From assembly GCF_004011505.1 (NCBI RefSeq), contig NZ_SAUN01000001.1, forward strand, positions 9,203,501 through 9,267,500: a stretch of DNA of 64,000 nucleotides, in the 5' to 3' direction. A program made the translations under genes and the position numbers. Below are positions 33,681 to 44,000 of the stretch, one piece after another. Below the pieces are notes generated by a model. It was not told the origin of the DNA. It saw only the letters and a program-made list of their open reading frames with translations, and made no database searches. Within the stretch, counting starts at the first letter, position 1; the number at the start of each line of letters is the position of its first letter. This DNA comes from Nonomuraea polychroma (lineage in GTDB: Bacteria; Actinomycetota; Actinomycetes; Streptosporangiales; Streptosporangiaceae).

Positions 33681-35363
33681 ATGTCTGCGCCTCCCCCGCC
33701 TACCACCGCCCCCGAACGTCAAGACGCCGGAAGCCGTGGTAGGTCACGCGGCCGCGGTAAACGTCGTCCGAACAACGTTCATGCCTTCCATCTGTACATT
33801 TCCATCCTTCCAGCAGCCCTTATGGCGTGCCTGGGGCTGATCGCGGTGACGGTGCTGATCGTGGCGGGACCCTCGTCGCCGCAGGCTTGGCCGACACTGG
33901 CCGTCATTGCGGGGGGAGCGGTGGCCATCATGTTGGTCGGGATCGTGGTGGCGGACAAGGCGACTCAGCGGGAGCGTCGGATATCCGATCGTTCGGCATC
34001 CCGCCTCAGGGACTTGGAGTCGCGGCTCGGCGACCTGGGGTCCTTGGTGTCCCGTGACCGGCAAGAACTGCAAGGCCTGGCAGAGCGGATCGCGGCCGGC
34101 GAGGTTCCCGCACGACGCGACGTCGACTTCCGGCCTATAGCGACCGGCGACCCCATCACGCACCTTGCGCATGAATTCCAGAAAGCTCAGAACGAGGCCC
34201 GGAACGCTGTGATCAACGCGGCGAGCCGGAAACCCAGTGACCGCCCCGCGCAGCGAGTCGAGGTCTTCGTCAACCTTGCCCTGCGAATGCAGTCACTGTC
34301 TCATCGGGCGATGAGGGGACTCGACGAGCTGGAGAACCAGGTCGAGGATCCGGAACTGCTCAAGGGCCTGTTCAGGGTCGATCACCTCACTACCCGCCTG
34401 CGCCGACAGGCCGAGAGCCTCGCTGTGGTCGGTGGAGCCGTCTCTCGGCGCCAGTGGAGCAGGCCGGTATCCGCGTACGAGATTCTGCGCTCTGCCATCG
34501 CCGAGGTCGAGCACTTCAGCCGGGTCAAAGTGGTGCCGCCGGTCGAGGGGGCACTGGACGGCGGCGCGGCCGCGGACATCATCCATCTGCTCGCCGAGCT
34601 TGTCGAGAACGCCACCAAGTTCTCGCCGCCGCACACGCAGGTGCTCCTCCGCGCAGAAGCCGTAACAGCCGGCTTGGCCATCGAGATCGAGGACCGCGGC
34701 CTCGGCATTCCCCGAGAAACCCAGCGTCGGCTGAACGACCTTCTCACCGCTCCGGAACGAGTCAACGTCGACGAACTGGTGCAGGACGGCCGTATCGGAC
34801 TGCTCGTGGTATCCGCGCTCTCACGTCGGCACAAAGTCGTTGTCAGGCTGCAGAGCAACATCTACGGCGGCACCCAGACCATCGTCGTGATCCCGAATGA
34901 GTTGATCAGTTCAGAATCGCGGGAGACCGGCGTACGACAGGCGACATCACCCGAGCCCGCCGAACCCACGCCTGCCCCGTCGGCCAGTGAGCCAGGCTCG
35001 CTTTTCACGCCGATGCCCTCCTCCGGTTCCAGACAGGACACCCCAGTGGTGAGCCACCACGATGCCGGTTCCCGCCCTGCTGACCCGTCCGAGGCTTGGA
35101 GGAAGCAGACCGCCGGCGCGCCGGCCCGGCAAACGGAGAAGCGGACCGACCTCAGTCCTCCAAGAGGTACCGGCCGACGTCCGGAACTGCCGAAACGTCG
35201 CCCTCAGGCGAACATGGCGCCCGAGCTTCTCAACACTCCCGCGACACTGGATGACGACACGGACCTCGACCTCGATCACGGGCTGATGGCGTCATTCATG
35301 AAGGGGATGCGCAGTGGCCAGGACGAAGACACGAAAGACGGGACTGGTAACACCGGTCTGTAG
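33681..35363 (+). CDS. cvnA: Conservon sensor-kinase-like ATPase (CvnA)
   Basis: About 560 residues from the ATG at 33681, which follows AAGGACG. There are two membrane segments (IPAALMACLGLIAVTVLIVA-like, about 40-58, and WPTLAVIAGGAVAIMLVGIV, about 70-90), a coiled linker, and an HATPase_c domain with the N-box (HLLAELVENATKFSPP) and G-box regions (IEDRGLGIPRE, DGRIGLLVVSALSRRH). The long proline-rich disordered tail is typical. It lacks a phosphorylatable H-box, as is usual for conservon CvnA proteins. CvnA-D form membrane complexes linked to a small GTPase and influence development and antibiotic production in Streptomyces. It is the first gene of the four-gene operon. Confidence 0.9.
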   Translation: MSAPPPPTTAPERQDAGSRGRSRGRGKRRPNNVHAFHLYISILPAALMACLGLIAVTVLIVAGPSSPQAWPTLAVIAGGAVAIMLVGIVVADKATQRERRISDRSASRLRDLESRLGDLGSLVSRDRQELQGLAERIAAGEVPARRDVDFRPIATGDPITHLAHEFQKAQNEARNAVINAASRKPSDRPAQRVEVFVNLALRMQSLSHRAMRGLDELENQVEDPELLKGLFRVDHLTTRLRRQAESLAVVGGAVSRRQWSRPVSAYEILRSAIAEVEHFSRVKVVPPVEGALDGGAAADIIHLLAELVENATKFSPPHTQVLLRAEAVTAGLAIEIEDRGLGIPRETQRRLNDLLTAPERVNVDELVQDGRIGLLVVSALSRRHKVVVRLQSNIYGGTQTIVVIPNELISSESRETGVRQATSPEPAEPTPAPSASEPGSLFTPMPSSGSRQDTPVVSHHDAGSRPADPSEAWRKQTAGAPARQTEKRTDLSPPRGTGRRPELPKRRPQANMAPELLNTPATLDDDTDLDLDHGLMASFMKGMRSGQDEDTKDGTGNTGL

Positions 35364-35392
35364 AACATTACAAACCTAGAAGGAGCGTCCCA

Positions 35393-35824
35393 TTGAGCGC
35401 CGTCTCGTCAAACAAGACTCAGGATCTTGCCTGGCTGTTGAAGGGTCTGTCCCAGGAGGTCCCTGCCATTCGTGGCAGTGTGCTGCTGTCCTCCGACGGA
35501 CTGATGAAAGCCGCCCACGGTCTGGACCGCGACAGCTCGGAATATCTCGCGGCACTCGCCTCCGGGCTTTTTTCCATGGCACGGAGCGCCTGTGCCAAAT
35601 TCGACGGCGGCAACGAAGTACGCCAGGTCGTGACTGAACTCAAGTCCAGCCGGCTGTTCATCTCGTGGGCCGGCCACAACTCGGTTATCGCGGTGCTGGC
35701 GGGGGGAGACGCCGACCCGGCTGTCGTCGGTCTCGAGATGGCTCGGCTGATCAAGGCCGTCCGTCCCTTCCTGGACACGGCGATCCGCCCGCCGACAACC
35801 GGTTCTGGTGGCAGGAACCGATGA
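35393..35824 (+). CDS. cvnB: Roadblock/LC7-domain protein (CvnB)
   Basis: A 143-residue protein read from a TTG that follows AGAAGGAGCG at good spacing. It is a single roadblock/LC7 domain (DLAWLLKGLSQEVPAIRGSV, DGLMKAAHGL, AALASGLFSMARSA and the VVTELKSSRLFISWAG strand). In conservons CvnB binds and regulates the CvnD GTPase, like MglB for MglA. It lies 29 bp after CvnA, and its stop overlaps the CvnC start in ATGA. Confidence 0.93.
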   Translation: MSAVSSNKTQDLAWLLKGLSQEVPAIRGSVLLSSDGLMKAAHGLDRDSSEYLAALASGLFSMARSACAKFDGGNEVRQVVTELKSSRLFISWAGHNSVIAVLAGGDADPAVVGLEMARLIKAVRPFLDTAIRPPTTGSGGRNR

Positions 35825-36192
35825 ACATGGCCGGTGACGACGAAGTATGGCTCGATGACGACGCCGGCCCCCTGATTCGCCCATACACAGTGAACGAGGG
35901 CCGCACCCGCCCGACCGTGGAACTGGATCTGCTCTCATTGGTGGTCACCACGGGCCGGCCCGGCCCGGACGTGGATCCGGAACATGTCAAGGTTCTCGAA
36001 CTGTGTCACACGCCGGTCTCGGTCGCCGAGGTGGCGGCGAACATACGACTTCCTGTGATGGTCACCAAGGTCCTCATCGCGGATCTAGTGGACTGCGGAG
36101 CCATAGTTACCTGGGCATCGTCTTCGTCGTCCAGCCACGTCACCGACCGAGTTCTCCTGGAGAAGCTGCTCGATGGTTTACAACGAATCTGA
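35821..36192 (+). CDS. cvnC: DUF742 protein (CvnC)
   Basis: A 123-residue DUF742 protein with the standard features LIRPYTVNEGRTRP, LELCHTPVSVAEVAANIRLP and VTKVLIADLVDCGAI, a winged-helix-like fold. CvnC is the third element of conservons and associates with the sensor complex. The start overlaps CvnB by 4 bp and the end overlaps CvnD by 20 bp, giving tight translational coupling. Confidence 0.93.
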   Translation: MNMAGDDEVWLDDDAGPLIRPYTVNEGRTRPTVELDLLSLVVTTGRPGPDVDPEHVKVLELCHTPVSVAEVAANIRLPVMVTKVLIADLVDCGAIVTWASSSSSSHVTDRVLLEKLLDGLQRI

Positions 36193-36754
36193 GGTGTTCC
36201 CCACCCAGGTCAAGATTCTGATCGCTGGTGGATTCGGCGTCGGAAAGACGACCTTCGTCGGCGCGACGAGCGAGATCGAGCCCCTGAACACAGAAGAACT
36301 CATCACTGCGGCCAGCATGGGCATCGACAATCTCAGCAGGACGCAGGACAAGTCCACAACCACAGTTGCATTTGACTTCGGCCGCATCACCATTCACCAG
36401 CACAATATCGTGCTCTACCTGTTTGGAACGCCCGGCCAGGAGCGCTTCTGGTTCATGTGGGACGAGCTGTCCGCGGGAGCCCTCGGCGCCATTGTACTGG
36501 CCGATACCCGTCGGCTGCAGGAATGTTTCGCGGCCGTCGACTTCTTCGAGAATCGGGACATCCCGTTCCTCGTCGCGGTCAACGTATTCGATGATGCGTT
36601 CCCCTATGAACCGGATGAGGTGCGCGCCGCACTCGAACTCGACTCGCGCGTGCCGATCATGTTGTGCGACGCACGGGACACCGCTTCCGCGAGGTCGGTA
36701 CTCCGGTCACTGATCCAGCATCTCCTCGCCGCCGCGCCTGCCCCTTCCGTCTAA
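36173..36754 (+). CDS. cvnD: Conservon GTPase (CvnD)
   Basis: A 193-residue small Ras-like GTPase with P-loop GGFGVGKTT (19-27), switch region threonines, DFG...LFGTPGQERF (G3), a non-canonical G4 NVFD, and a C-terminal G5-like LCDARD. The FG instead of DxxG form is usual for this conservon family. CvnD switches with CvnB and CvnA at the membrane. No P450 (CvnE) follows, so this is a four-gene conservon. Confidence 0.93.
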   Translation: MVYNESEVFPTQVKILIAGGFGVGKTTFVGATSEIEPLNTEELITAASMGIDNLSRTQDKSTTTVAFDFGRITIHQHNIVLYLFGTPGQERFWFMWDELSAGALGAIVLADTRRLQECFAAVDFFENRDIPFLVAVNVFDDAFPYEPDEVRAALELDSRVPIMLCDARDTASARSVLRSLIQHLLAAAPAPSV

Positions 36755-36885
36755 TTGATTTCTCCAGAATTCATCGCAGACCTGTCCACGCACGGAGCCT
36801 TTCCTGTGTGCTCGACCCGGTTTGATGGATATCTGAGCGTGTTTGAAGGAGCTTCAGGCCAAGACCCCGGGTGACCTCGACCTGT

Positions 36886-36910
36886 GCGCCGCCCGAACTT
36901 CGGGCGGCGC
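36886..36910. terminator. Hairpin terminator after the conservon
   Basis: GCGCCGCCCGA and TCGGGCGGCGC form a perfect 11-bp stem around ACT, 131 bp downstream of the CvnD stop. It probably ends the operon. There is no U-tract. Confidence 0.6.
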
Positions 36911-37032
36911 GCAAGACCGTCACCCGCCACGTCCACGACTGCGTCACCTAGGCTCGACTTCCCTGGGCGTCGTGAAACTTGACACAAACCTGTAGAACCC
37001 CGCGAACACAGATCGCTAGGCGAGGGAGTCTC

Positions 37033-37254
37033 ATGACCGCGGAGGCAAACCGGGGCCGACCGCGTGAGGCGATTCCAGTGGACGCGCTGCGTATCCGTGG
37101 AACGGAGATGATCAGTGCGCGCTCCGTGCGCTCTGATCACGATGGGGTCATGGGGTCGGTGCCACCAACAGGGGCGGGGACAGGTAAGGGAAACTTGTGC
37201 GGAGCGTCCCTGTGGCGGAACCGGGGTCGAGGCCCATCGCGATCGGCGTGTTGA
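37033..37254 (+). other. Possible small gene or gene-start relic
   Basis: An ATG after CGAGGGAG opens 73 codons beginning MTAEANRGRPREAIPVDALR. It resembles a helix-rich N-terminus, but the rest overlaps the 3' end of the DUF4331 gene in antisense and shows no similarity I recognise. It may be a truncated gene start or chance. The rest of the 393-bp gap holds only the hairpin at 36886-36910. Confidence 0.25.
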
Positions 37255-38173
37255 GCACCAACCCGAACATGACTTCCGGCGTGCAATCCGTCAGGCCGCG
37301 GCCGTTTCGCCTGTGGGGAGTGAACTCCGCCGTGGTTCCGATCTCGTATCGCAGAATGTCAGGAAAGATCAGGTCGCGAACGTGGCGGCCATAGTCAGAG
37401 GGGTTCTGGTGGGTGCCCATGGCTCTGACCACGTCCGCGACCAGCTTTTCTACGAGCGCCCCGTAGATGACGCGATCCTCGCGCGGCTGGGTGGTGTTGT
37501 ATTCGCTGGAGCGTTCGGTGTCGTCCGGATTGAAGATGGTGTTGACCAGTGGCTGCGCGCATCGGTTGATCTGCCGCCAGCCGCCCGCGTCGGTCGGCAG
37601 GACGCTCGTCCCCCAGAAGCCGATGGAGGTCGTCTCGAACGCGGTGTCCGGGACCTCGAGCACGATGGCGCTGACGTTGGTGCCGCCGAAGACGTTCTGC
37701 GGGTTGTCGCGGTCCCAGCCGTCGAGGTTGAGCGGGGTCCCCGTGGCGACGGCCTTCACGACGCCCGTGACGACCGAGCCTTCGATGAAGAAGGGATCCC
37801 CGGCCGGCCCCGCCCAGACGCGTACTCCAGCCTCGCCGGTGATCTCCTCTTCAGTCCGTCCCGTGGCCACGGTCACCCCAGTGGCGTCGCGGTTCCGCGC
37901 GTCCGGTCCGTCGAGCCGGCGAAGCTCGATCGACTGCCTGCCATCGGCTTCGCGGGCCCCGAAGGTGGCCCGGTAGGTGATGTCCTCGACCGCGTCGCCA
38001 TCTACATCAATCTTGAACTCGTAGAGCGCTTCAGGATGGAAGCCGTCAGACCCGGAGAGCGGATTCACATTGATGACGAAGACGGTTCCCGACGTCCCGC
38101 GGAAAAGATAGACATCGCTGATGTCAAGGCGCTTGTCCTGGCGGGCAAGTGGTGAGTCAAGATGGTGAGACAT
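37148..38173 (-). CDS. DUF4331-domain protein
   Basis: About 341 residues from the ATG at 38171-38173, which follows AAGGAGCTCC. The start MSHHLDSPLARQDKRLDISD and the middle NPLSGSDGFHPEALYEFKID are diagnostic of DUF4331, a beta-rich protein family of unknown function that often begins with SHH and occurs beside anti-sigma or hypothetical exported proteins. There is no signal peptide in this start. The ATP-binding anti-sigma-like gene lies 28 bp upstream on the same strand, forming an operon. Confidence 0.88.
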   Translation of the reverse strand: MSHHLDSPLARQDKRLDISDVYLFRGTSGTVFVINVNPLSGSDGFHPEALYEFKIDVDGDAVEDITYRATFGAREADGRQSIELRRLDGPDARNRDATGVTVATGRTEEEITGEAGVRVWAGPAGDPFFIEGSVVTGVVKAVATGTPLNLDGWDRDNPQNVFGGTNVSAIVLEVPDTAFETTSIGFWGTSVLPTDAGGWRQINRCAQPLVNTIFNPDDTERSSEYNTTQPREDRVIYGALVEKLVADVVRAMGTHQNPSDYGRHVRDLIFPDILRYEIGTTAEFTPHRRNGRGLTDCTPEVMFGLVLNTPIAMGLDPGSATGTLRTSFPYLSPPLLVAPTP

Positions 38174-38201
38174 GGAGCTCCTTGGAAGCTGATGATGGGT
38201 A

Positions 38202-38624
38202 TCACGGGTGGGAGATGGTCTGTGTCCACCAAACGACCTTGCCGGTGCCCGATGAGGCCACCTCGAAGCCCCAATCCTTTGCAAGGGCGTCCACAATGGT
38301 CAGCCCGCGATATTGCTCATCGTCGTGTGCAGCTCGGATCAACAGGGGCGGGCGAGGGTCGGGATCAGAGATCTCGAAGCGCAGCGTGTCCCCGGACAGG
38401 TCGATGCGAAAGTGGATGACGCCCGCTTTTCGCAGCTCGCGGCGTACGTGCTCGGCGGCGTTGGTGGCTACTTCGGAGGTGATCAACTTCGCGTCGTCGA
38501 TGGTTTCCGCATGCACTCCCCAGAGCGACAGGATGTTTTCCACCATTCGACGTGCGACGATCGGCTCGAAGCCGTCCAGGCGCCATTCGCAGGACGTCGT
38601 CCACTCCTTTGTTCCCGGGATCAT
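38202..38624 (-). CDS. ATP-binding anti-sigma/regulator (HATPase_c, RsbW/SpoIIAB-like)
   Basis: About 140 residues from the ATG at 38622-38624 (TTG or GTG starts 7-9 codons upstream are possible). It is a stand-alone GHKL ATPase with N-box TSEVATNAAEH (about 56-66), the DPRPP G1-like segment SDPDPRPPLL, and a C-terminal GLTIVDALAKDWGFE with GTGKVVW. Actinomycetes have dozens of such proteins acting on anti-anti-sigma factors. Its operon partner is the DUF4331 gene. No sigma factor or antagonist is adjacent. Confidence 0.88.
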   Translation of the reverse strand: MIPGTKEWTTSCEWRLDGFEPIVARRMVENILSLWGVHAETIDDAKLITSEVATNAAEHVRRELRKAGVIHFRIDLSGDTLRFEISDPDPRPPLLIRAAHDDEQYRGLTIVDALAKDWGFEVASSGTGKVVWWTQTISHP

Positions 38625-38749
38625 CGCCACCACTGAATTCGGGACAGGCAATCGTTGGATATGGCGAATTCGATGTTATGGCGATAGTGGGCGGTTCTTC
38701 CGGTTTCGATCTGCACAGTGATGCGGTCAGCCGGTTTCAGGCTGCTGGG

Positions 38750-40642
38750 TCAGCTTGTGGAGGCTTCTGTCAGGGGAGAGGCCGCGGCTGGGGCGGTGTC
38801 CTGCTGCGGTCGCCGGGGCGCATCCAATATGCGGAAGGCGAGCACAATGTCGTGCCGCGCGGAAGGCGCATTCAGCAAAGACCGGGAAAGAATGCCTTCA
38901 ACGCGGACCAGGCGCTTGCGCACGGCCGGCACGGTCAGTCCCAGCATCGACGCGGTCGTGTCCAGCCGGGCATTGCTCTTGAGCCAGGTCTGTAAGGTCT
39001 CGAGAAGACGCGGGTCGCCCTGGTGAAGCGGCGTGAGATACGACTCCGCCCAGTGGAACACCGCAGGAGTGCCGAGGAGCGCGTCCAGCGTCACTTCGCC
39101 GGGTTCGTCGCTGTCGGGCCGTGACGGCTGAGCGAGGAGGCGCAGCGCGAGCTGCGTTTCCGCCTGCATTGCGAGATCGTGCAAATCGCAGGCCAGGAGT
39201 CGTTCGATGTGGCGCAGCCGGGCGGACAGCGTGTTGCGGTGGATCTTCAGCTGACGCGTCGCTGCGCTGGAGAAGGTGAGCCAGGACGTGAGGGTCTCCT
39301 TCAACTCCTCCGCGTCGGGATCCTGGCGGCGTTCGGGCCGATGATCCAGCAGGCGGCGCAGTGATCCAGTCGCCCATCGGCGGCCTCCCGCGCCCACGAG
39401 CGTTGCTATGTCCTCGCGCGAACTCGCTGTCGCGCACCGCGCGTCGATTCCCCTGGCGACCGCGAGCGCATGAAACGCCTGTTGGTAGCCTGCCGCCAAG
39501 TCGCGGAGGTTCACGAGTCGCCCGGCTCCGACGTAGCATCCCGGGTTGCTCGCCACCAAGGCACGCAACGCCTGGTCCAGCGGGTTGTCCGCCTCTTCTG
39601 AGTCGGCCGGGGCCAGGATGATGAGCTGGCGGGTATAGACGGGACAGGGCACGATCCACGCGCGGCCCTCGGTGACCTCGGCGCACCTCCTGGCGTAATC
39701 ACCTCTGCGGTTCGCCGGGCACTCCACGATGTAGACGCGCGTGAGATCGGGAAGCCGCGCCCCCAAAGCCCCGGCAACGCGTCTTGCCGCCTGGACGTGG
39801 CCGAGCATGAGCAGATGCAGGGCCGCCTCGCGGCTGTGTGACTCCGCCAGCTCGACCTGCCGCGAGTGTCGGCCGAGCTCGTCCATCCGCCACCGAAGCC
39901 ACAGCAGGCCCGCGACGTCGGACACCAGGCTCCGCATCTCCGAGGGGAACGGTTCGTCCCTGGCGACGATGAGAACCGGGTTCGGCTCCTGACTGCCGAT
40001 GGACATGATGTGGGCGACCTGCGTGCCCAGGCTGATGGCGGCGGATCGGGTCTGCTTGGTGACGACGCGGCGGATGTCCTTCTCCGCCCGGGAGAAGAGC
40101 TCCCCTGGGGGCCCGGGGAAGGCGTACAACGGAGAACCAGAGGGGTCGACCAGCATCGCGTGCCCGGATATCTGCCGGGCGAGCCATTGCAGAAGACGGC
40201 TCAGGCCATCCGGCTGCAGCGCAATGCGTTGCATTGCCTTCAGCTGATCGGTGTGCTCGTGGAGCTCGCGCCGCTGTTCCTGGCGGATGACGGGGTGGAT
40301 TCGGGCACAGATGTGTGGCGCGTCATCCGACACGGCGAGCAACGGAACGCCGTGTCTTCTGGCGGCCAGCAACGATTCCGACAGAGTGTCATCTTCGATG
40401 GCTCCCGCAAGGATCACTCCGGCGGCGTTGCCTACGGCCGGCCAATCGATGCGCGGCCCGGCCGGCAGGACGAGCAGCACATCGTTCAGCGCGAGCATCG
40501 GCGCCCTGACTCCCCCGCTCGCCGCCCACATCCCCTCGGCGACCGCCGCCACCGGCCTCTCACCGAACTGAACCACGTCCTCAGGGTCCACGAACCGCAG
40601 GCCCAAATCGGGCTGGCGCACCAAACCGCTGAGAGTTGGCAT
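38750..40642 (-). CDS. PucR-family transcription regulator with duplicated C-terminal helix-turn-helix
   Basis: About 630 residues from the ATG at 40640-40642, which follows GGAGAGGAG. It has an N-terminal PucR-like ligand domain, a GGDEF-like middle (region RVYIVECPANRRGDYARRCA) and then two similar helix-turn-helix segments: LKETLTSWLTFSSAATRQLK/IHRNTLSARLRHIERLL and LLETLQTWLKSNARLDTTAS/MLGLTVPAVRKRLVRVEGIL. Usually one such PucR C-terminal helix-turn-helix is present, so the second may come from an internal duplication. It diverges from the CE12-PL11 polysaccharide enzyme gene and may regulate it, with 415 bp between starts. Confidence 0.88.
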   Translation of the reverse strand: MPTLSGLVRQPDLGLRFVDPEDVVQFGERPVAAVAEGMWAASGGVRAPMLALNDVLLVLPAGPRIDWPAVGNAAGVILAGAIEDDTLSESLLAARRHGVPLLAVSDDAPHICARIHPVIRQEQRRELHEHTDQLKAMQRIALQPDGLSRLLQWLARQISGHAMLVDPSGSPLYAFPGPPGELFSRAEKDIRRVVTKQTRSAAISLGTQVAHIMSIGSQEPNPVLIVARDEPFPSEMRSLVSDVAGLLWLRWRMDELGRHSRQVELAESHSREAALHLLMLGHVQAARRVAGALGARLPDLTRVYIVECPANRRGDYARRCAEVTEGRAWIVPCPVYTRQLIILAPADSEEADNPLDQALRALVASNPGCYVGAGRLVNLRDLAAGYQQAFHALAVARGIDARCATASSREDIATLVGAGGRRWATGSLRRLLDHRPERRQDPDAEELKETLTSWLTFSSAATRQLKIHRNTLSARLRHIERLLACDLHDLAMQAETQLALRLLAQPSRPDSDEPGEVTLDALLGTPAVFHWAESYLTPLHQGDPRLLETLQTWLKSNARLDTTASMLGLTVPAVRKRLVRVEGILSRSLLNAPSARHDIVLAFRILDAPRRPQQDTAPAAASPLTEASTS

Positions 40643-40995
40643 ATGTGCTCCTCTCCAGCGCCGGCAAAGCACCGGCTCGTGTGGTGGCAGCCCATACCGG
40701 GCAAGCCGCACCCAAGTGATCAGTCACACAAAAGTAGCGCCTGATTACAGCCAGCGGATACAGCTGAAGCGCACCACCGCTGATCTTGGTGTGGCCGAAG
40801 CCCGCGACCGCCGCAGCGCTCGGCTCCGGCGTGGCAGCGCTGGGCCTGCTGGAGCAGGCAAGGGCGAGCACCTGCTGCGGCGGGATGTGCTCGACGGCTA
40901 CCGCCAGGCTGCTCGTACGCGGAAATCAGGGGCGCGATCACCTCCCCGTTGACACCGGTGTGAGTTTCCGATCACACTTGGTTTCGGACCTTCGA
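40643..40995. other. Divergent intergenic region before the CE12-PL11 gene
   Basis: No gene is recognised in this stretch. It probably holds the PucR gene promoter on its left side and upstream control sites for the CE12-PL11 gene. Confidence 0.3.
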
Positions 40996-41009
40996 TTAAA
41001 ACGATTCAA
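40996..41009. promoter_or_regulatory. LacI-type operator candidate before the CE12-PL11 gene
   Basis: TTAAAACGATTCAA is a palindrome around a central CG with five of seven pairs matched, the layout of LacI-family sites (TGAATCGTTTCA type) that control pectin and rhamnose enzymes in actinomycetes. It lies 48 bp upstream of the ATG at 41058. No LacI gene is in the window, so the repressor would be encoded elsewhere. Confidence 0.5.
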
Positions 41010-41057
41010 TCGCGCCGAAACACCCCCACGCCCCCGCACCACCCGAATGGACGCCCC

Positions 41058-44000
41058 ATGCGCAAGACCGCGGCCATTGCCCTCGTTCTGGGCTTGTTAG
41101 CGCTAACGCCGACTCAGGCCCAGGCCGGGGAGGCTGACCGTGCCTTCGACTTCGGCACCTCCGACAGCGCCCTCCAGGAGGGCTACACCCGCGTCACCGA
41201 GGCCACCGGCTACAGCTCCGCCCAGGGATACGGCTTCGCCGACACCTCCGGCCTGACCTCGGCCGACAGAGCCACGGCTGACGCGCTCCGATCCGACTTC
41301 GTCGCCACCGGCGGCGCCACCTTCAGCGTCGACCTGCCCAACGGCGACTACACCGTCTCACTCATCGCCGGTGACGCCACCGAGGCGACCGACCTCGCCA
41401 TCACGGTCGAGTCGATGGCCAAGGTGCAGCAGACCGCCAAGGCAGCAGGCCAGTACCTGGAGATGTCCTTCGGCATCGCCCTGGTGGACGGGAAGATGGA
41501 TTTCGTCTTCTCCGGCACCGCACCCAAGATCAACTCTTTGGTGATCACACGGCAGGCCGACCGCACCCCCGGCACGATCCCGACCGCGTACATCGCGGGC
41601 GACTCGACCGTCCAGACCTATGACCCGTACTGGGCGCCCGAGGCCGGGTGGGGTCAGATGATCGAGCAGTTCTTCACCACGGGCGTCGCCTTCGACAACC
41701 ACGCCATCGGCGGCCGCAGCTCCAAGAACTTCATCTCTCAGGGCCGCCTCGACACGGTCCTGCGCGCCATCAGGCCCGGCGACTACTTCTTCGTCCAGTT
41801 CGGGCACAACGACGCGACCGTCGGCATCCCCGACCGGTACGCCTCCCCCGCGGACTACAAGGAGTACCTGAAGGTCTACGTCAACGGCGCCAGGCAGCGG
41901 GGCGCGACCCCGGTCCTGGTCACGCCCGTCTCCCGGCTCGACTACAACGCCACGACCGGCAAGTTCAACGTCTCCTTCCCGGACTACGTGGCGAAGATGA
42001 AGGAGCTGGCCCAGGAGGAGAACGTCGCCCTGATCGACCTCTCCACCCTGAGCAGGGAATACCTGGACGGCATCGGGCCGGAGGCGGCCAAGTCGGTGTT
42101 CCTGCACGTCCCCGCGGGCGTCTACGGCGCCTGGCCGAACGGCGCCACGGACAACACCCACTTCCAGGAGTACGGCGCCATCCAGATGGCCCGCCTGGTC
42201 GCGGGCGGCGTGAAGGCGCTGGGACTGCCGCTGTCGGGACTGGTGCGGGAGATCGAGCCGCCCGCCGCCGTCCCCGCCAAGCCCACCGGACTGGTGGCGG
42301 GCGGCATCTCGAACGCGGGCGCCGTGCTGAAGTGGGACGCCGCGGAGTCCGCCGACGTCTACAAGGTGCTCCGCGACGGCGCACTGGCCACCACCTCGGC
42401 AATCCCGCAGGCTTCGGTCTCGGGCCTGGCGGAGGGCAAGACGTACGAGTTCCGCGTGGTGGCGGTGAACGGTCGCGGCGACTCCGAGCCGTCCGACCCC
42501 GTGACGATCACCACCAAGCGGGCCCTGTACAAGTACGACTTCGGTCCCGCCACCGGGCCGGTCGCCGCCGGGTACACCCAGGTCACGCGGGCGACGATCT
42601 ACACGTCTGAGAAGGGCTTCGGCCTCACGAGCTCCGCGAACATGATCGACCGGGACCGCGGCAGCGCGCTGGACGACCTCGGCCGGGACTTCGTGGCCTA
42701 CTTCGGCGGCTCCTACGAGTTCAAGGTGGACGTGCCGAACGGCCTGTACGGCCTGAAGGCGTACGTGGGCGACCTGCTGGGCACCGCGCGGACGAACATC
42801 TCCGCGGAGGGCGGCACCGCCGTCGCCGTCTCCAGCAGCAGAAGCGTCGCCACGACCGCCATCTCCGGGATCAAGGTCACCGACGGGCAGCTGAACGTCG
42901 TGGTGTCCGGCACCACCGCCCACCTCAACGGCCTGGAGATCACCCCGATCCTGACGGCTCCCGAGGGACTGCGCGCCGGATCCGTCTCCTTCGACGGGAT
43001 CTCCGCCAGTGTCCCGCTGAGCTGGACCGCGACGGACGGGGCGGCCGGCTACCGGATCTTCCGGGCCGAGGAGGGCGACGCCAAGCCCACCCTGCTCGGC
43101 AAGGTGGCGGACACGTCCTACACCGACAAGACCGCCCAGATCGGCTCCCGCTACGACTACACGGTGACCGCTCTCGACCCCGCCGGAGACGAGTCGGTGC
43201 CCTCGGTCGCGGTCAAGGTCGCCACCGTGGACGACTCGGTGACGCCGCCGGCCGTGCCGCAGGCGCCGCGCCTCGGGCAGGTGGAGAAGGACAGCGTGGA
43301 ACTGCGCTGGAGCGGAGTCGACGGCGCGCTGCTGTACCGGGTCCAGCGAGCCGAGAAGGCTGAGGGGCCGTACAAGCTGATCGGGAGCACGCAGAACCCG
43401 TCGTTCACCGACGACAAGGTCCTCACGACGGTGCCCTTCCACTACCGGATCGTGGCCGTCAACAGGGGCGGCGCCTCCGAGCCCTCGCCGTCGACCGCCT
43501 CGCGGGCGGCCGCCAAGCTGAAGCGGCAGATGGAGCGCCTCAACCGGGCGCCGGTCGCCGTCGCCACCGGCTCGGGCGTCTACCTCGGCTGGCGGCTGCT
43601 CGGGCTGGACGACTCCGGCCAGGCGTTCGAGATCTGGCGCGACGGCAAGAAGATCAAGGAGATCACGGGCGCCACGAACCACCTCGACCCTGACGGAACC
43701 GCACAATCGGTCTATCGAGTGGCCCCCGTGGGCGGTGACCCGACAGCCGAGTTCGGCGTGTGGAGTCAGCCGTACACGGAGATCGCGCTGGACAAGCCGG
43801 CTGACGACTACACCAAGGACGGCCAGCCGTACACCTACAGCGCGGGCGACGCCTCGGTCGGGGACCTGGACGGCGACGGCGAGCTCGACCTGGTCCTCGT
43901 CTGGAACCCGAGCAACGCCAAGGACAACTCCCAGGCCGGCTACACCGGGCTCGTCTACGTGGACGCGTACACGATGGCGGGCAAGCGGAAGTGGCGCATC

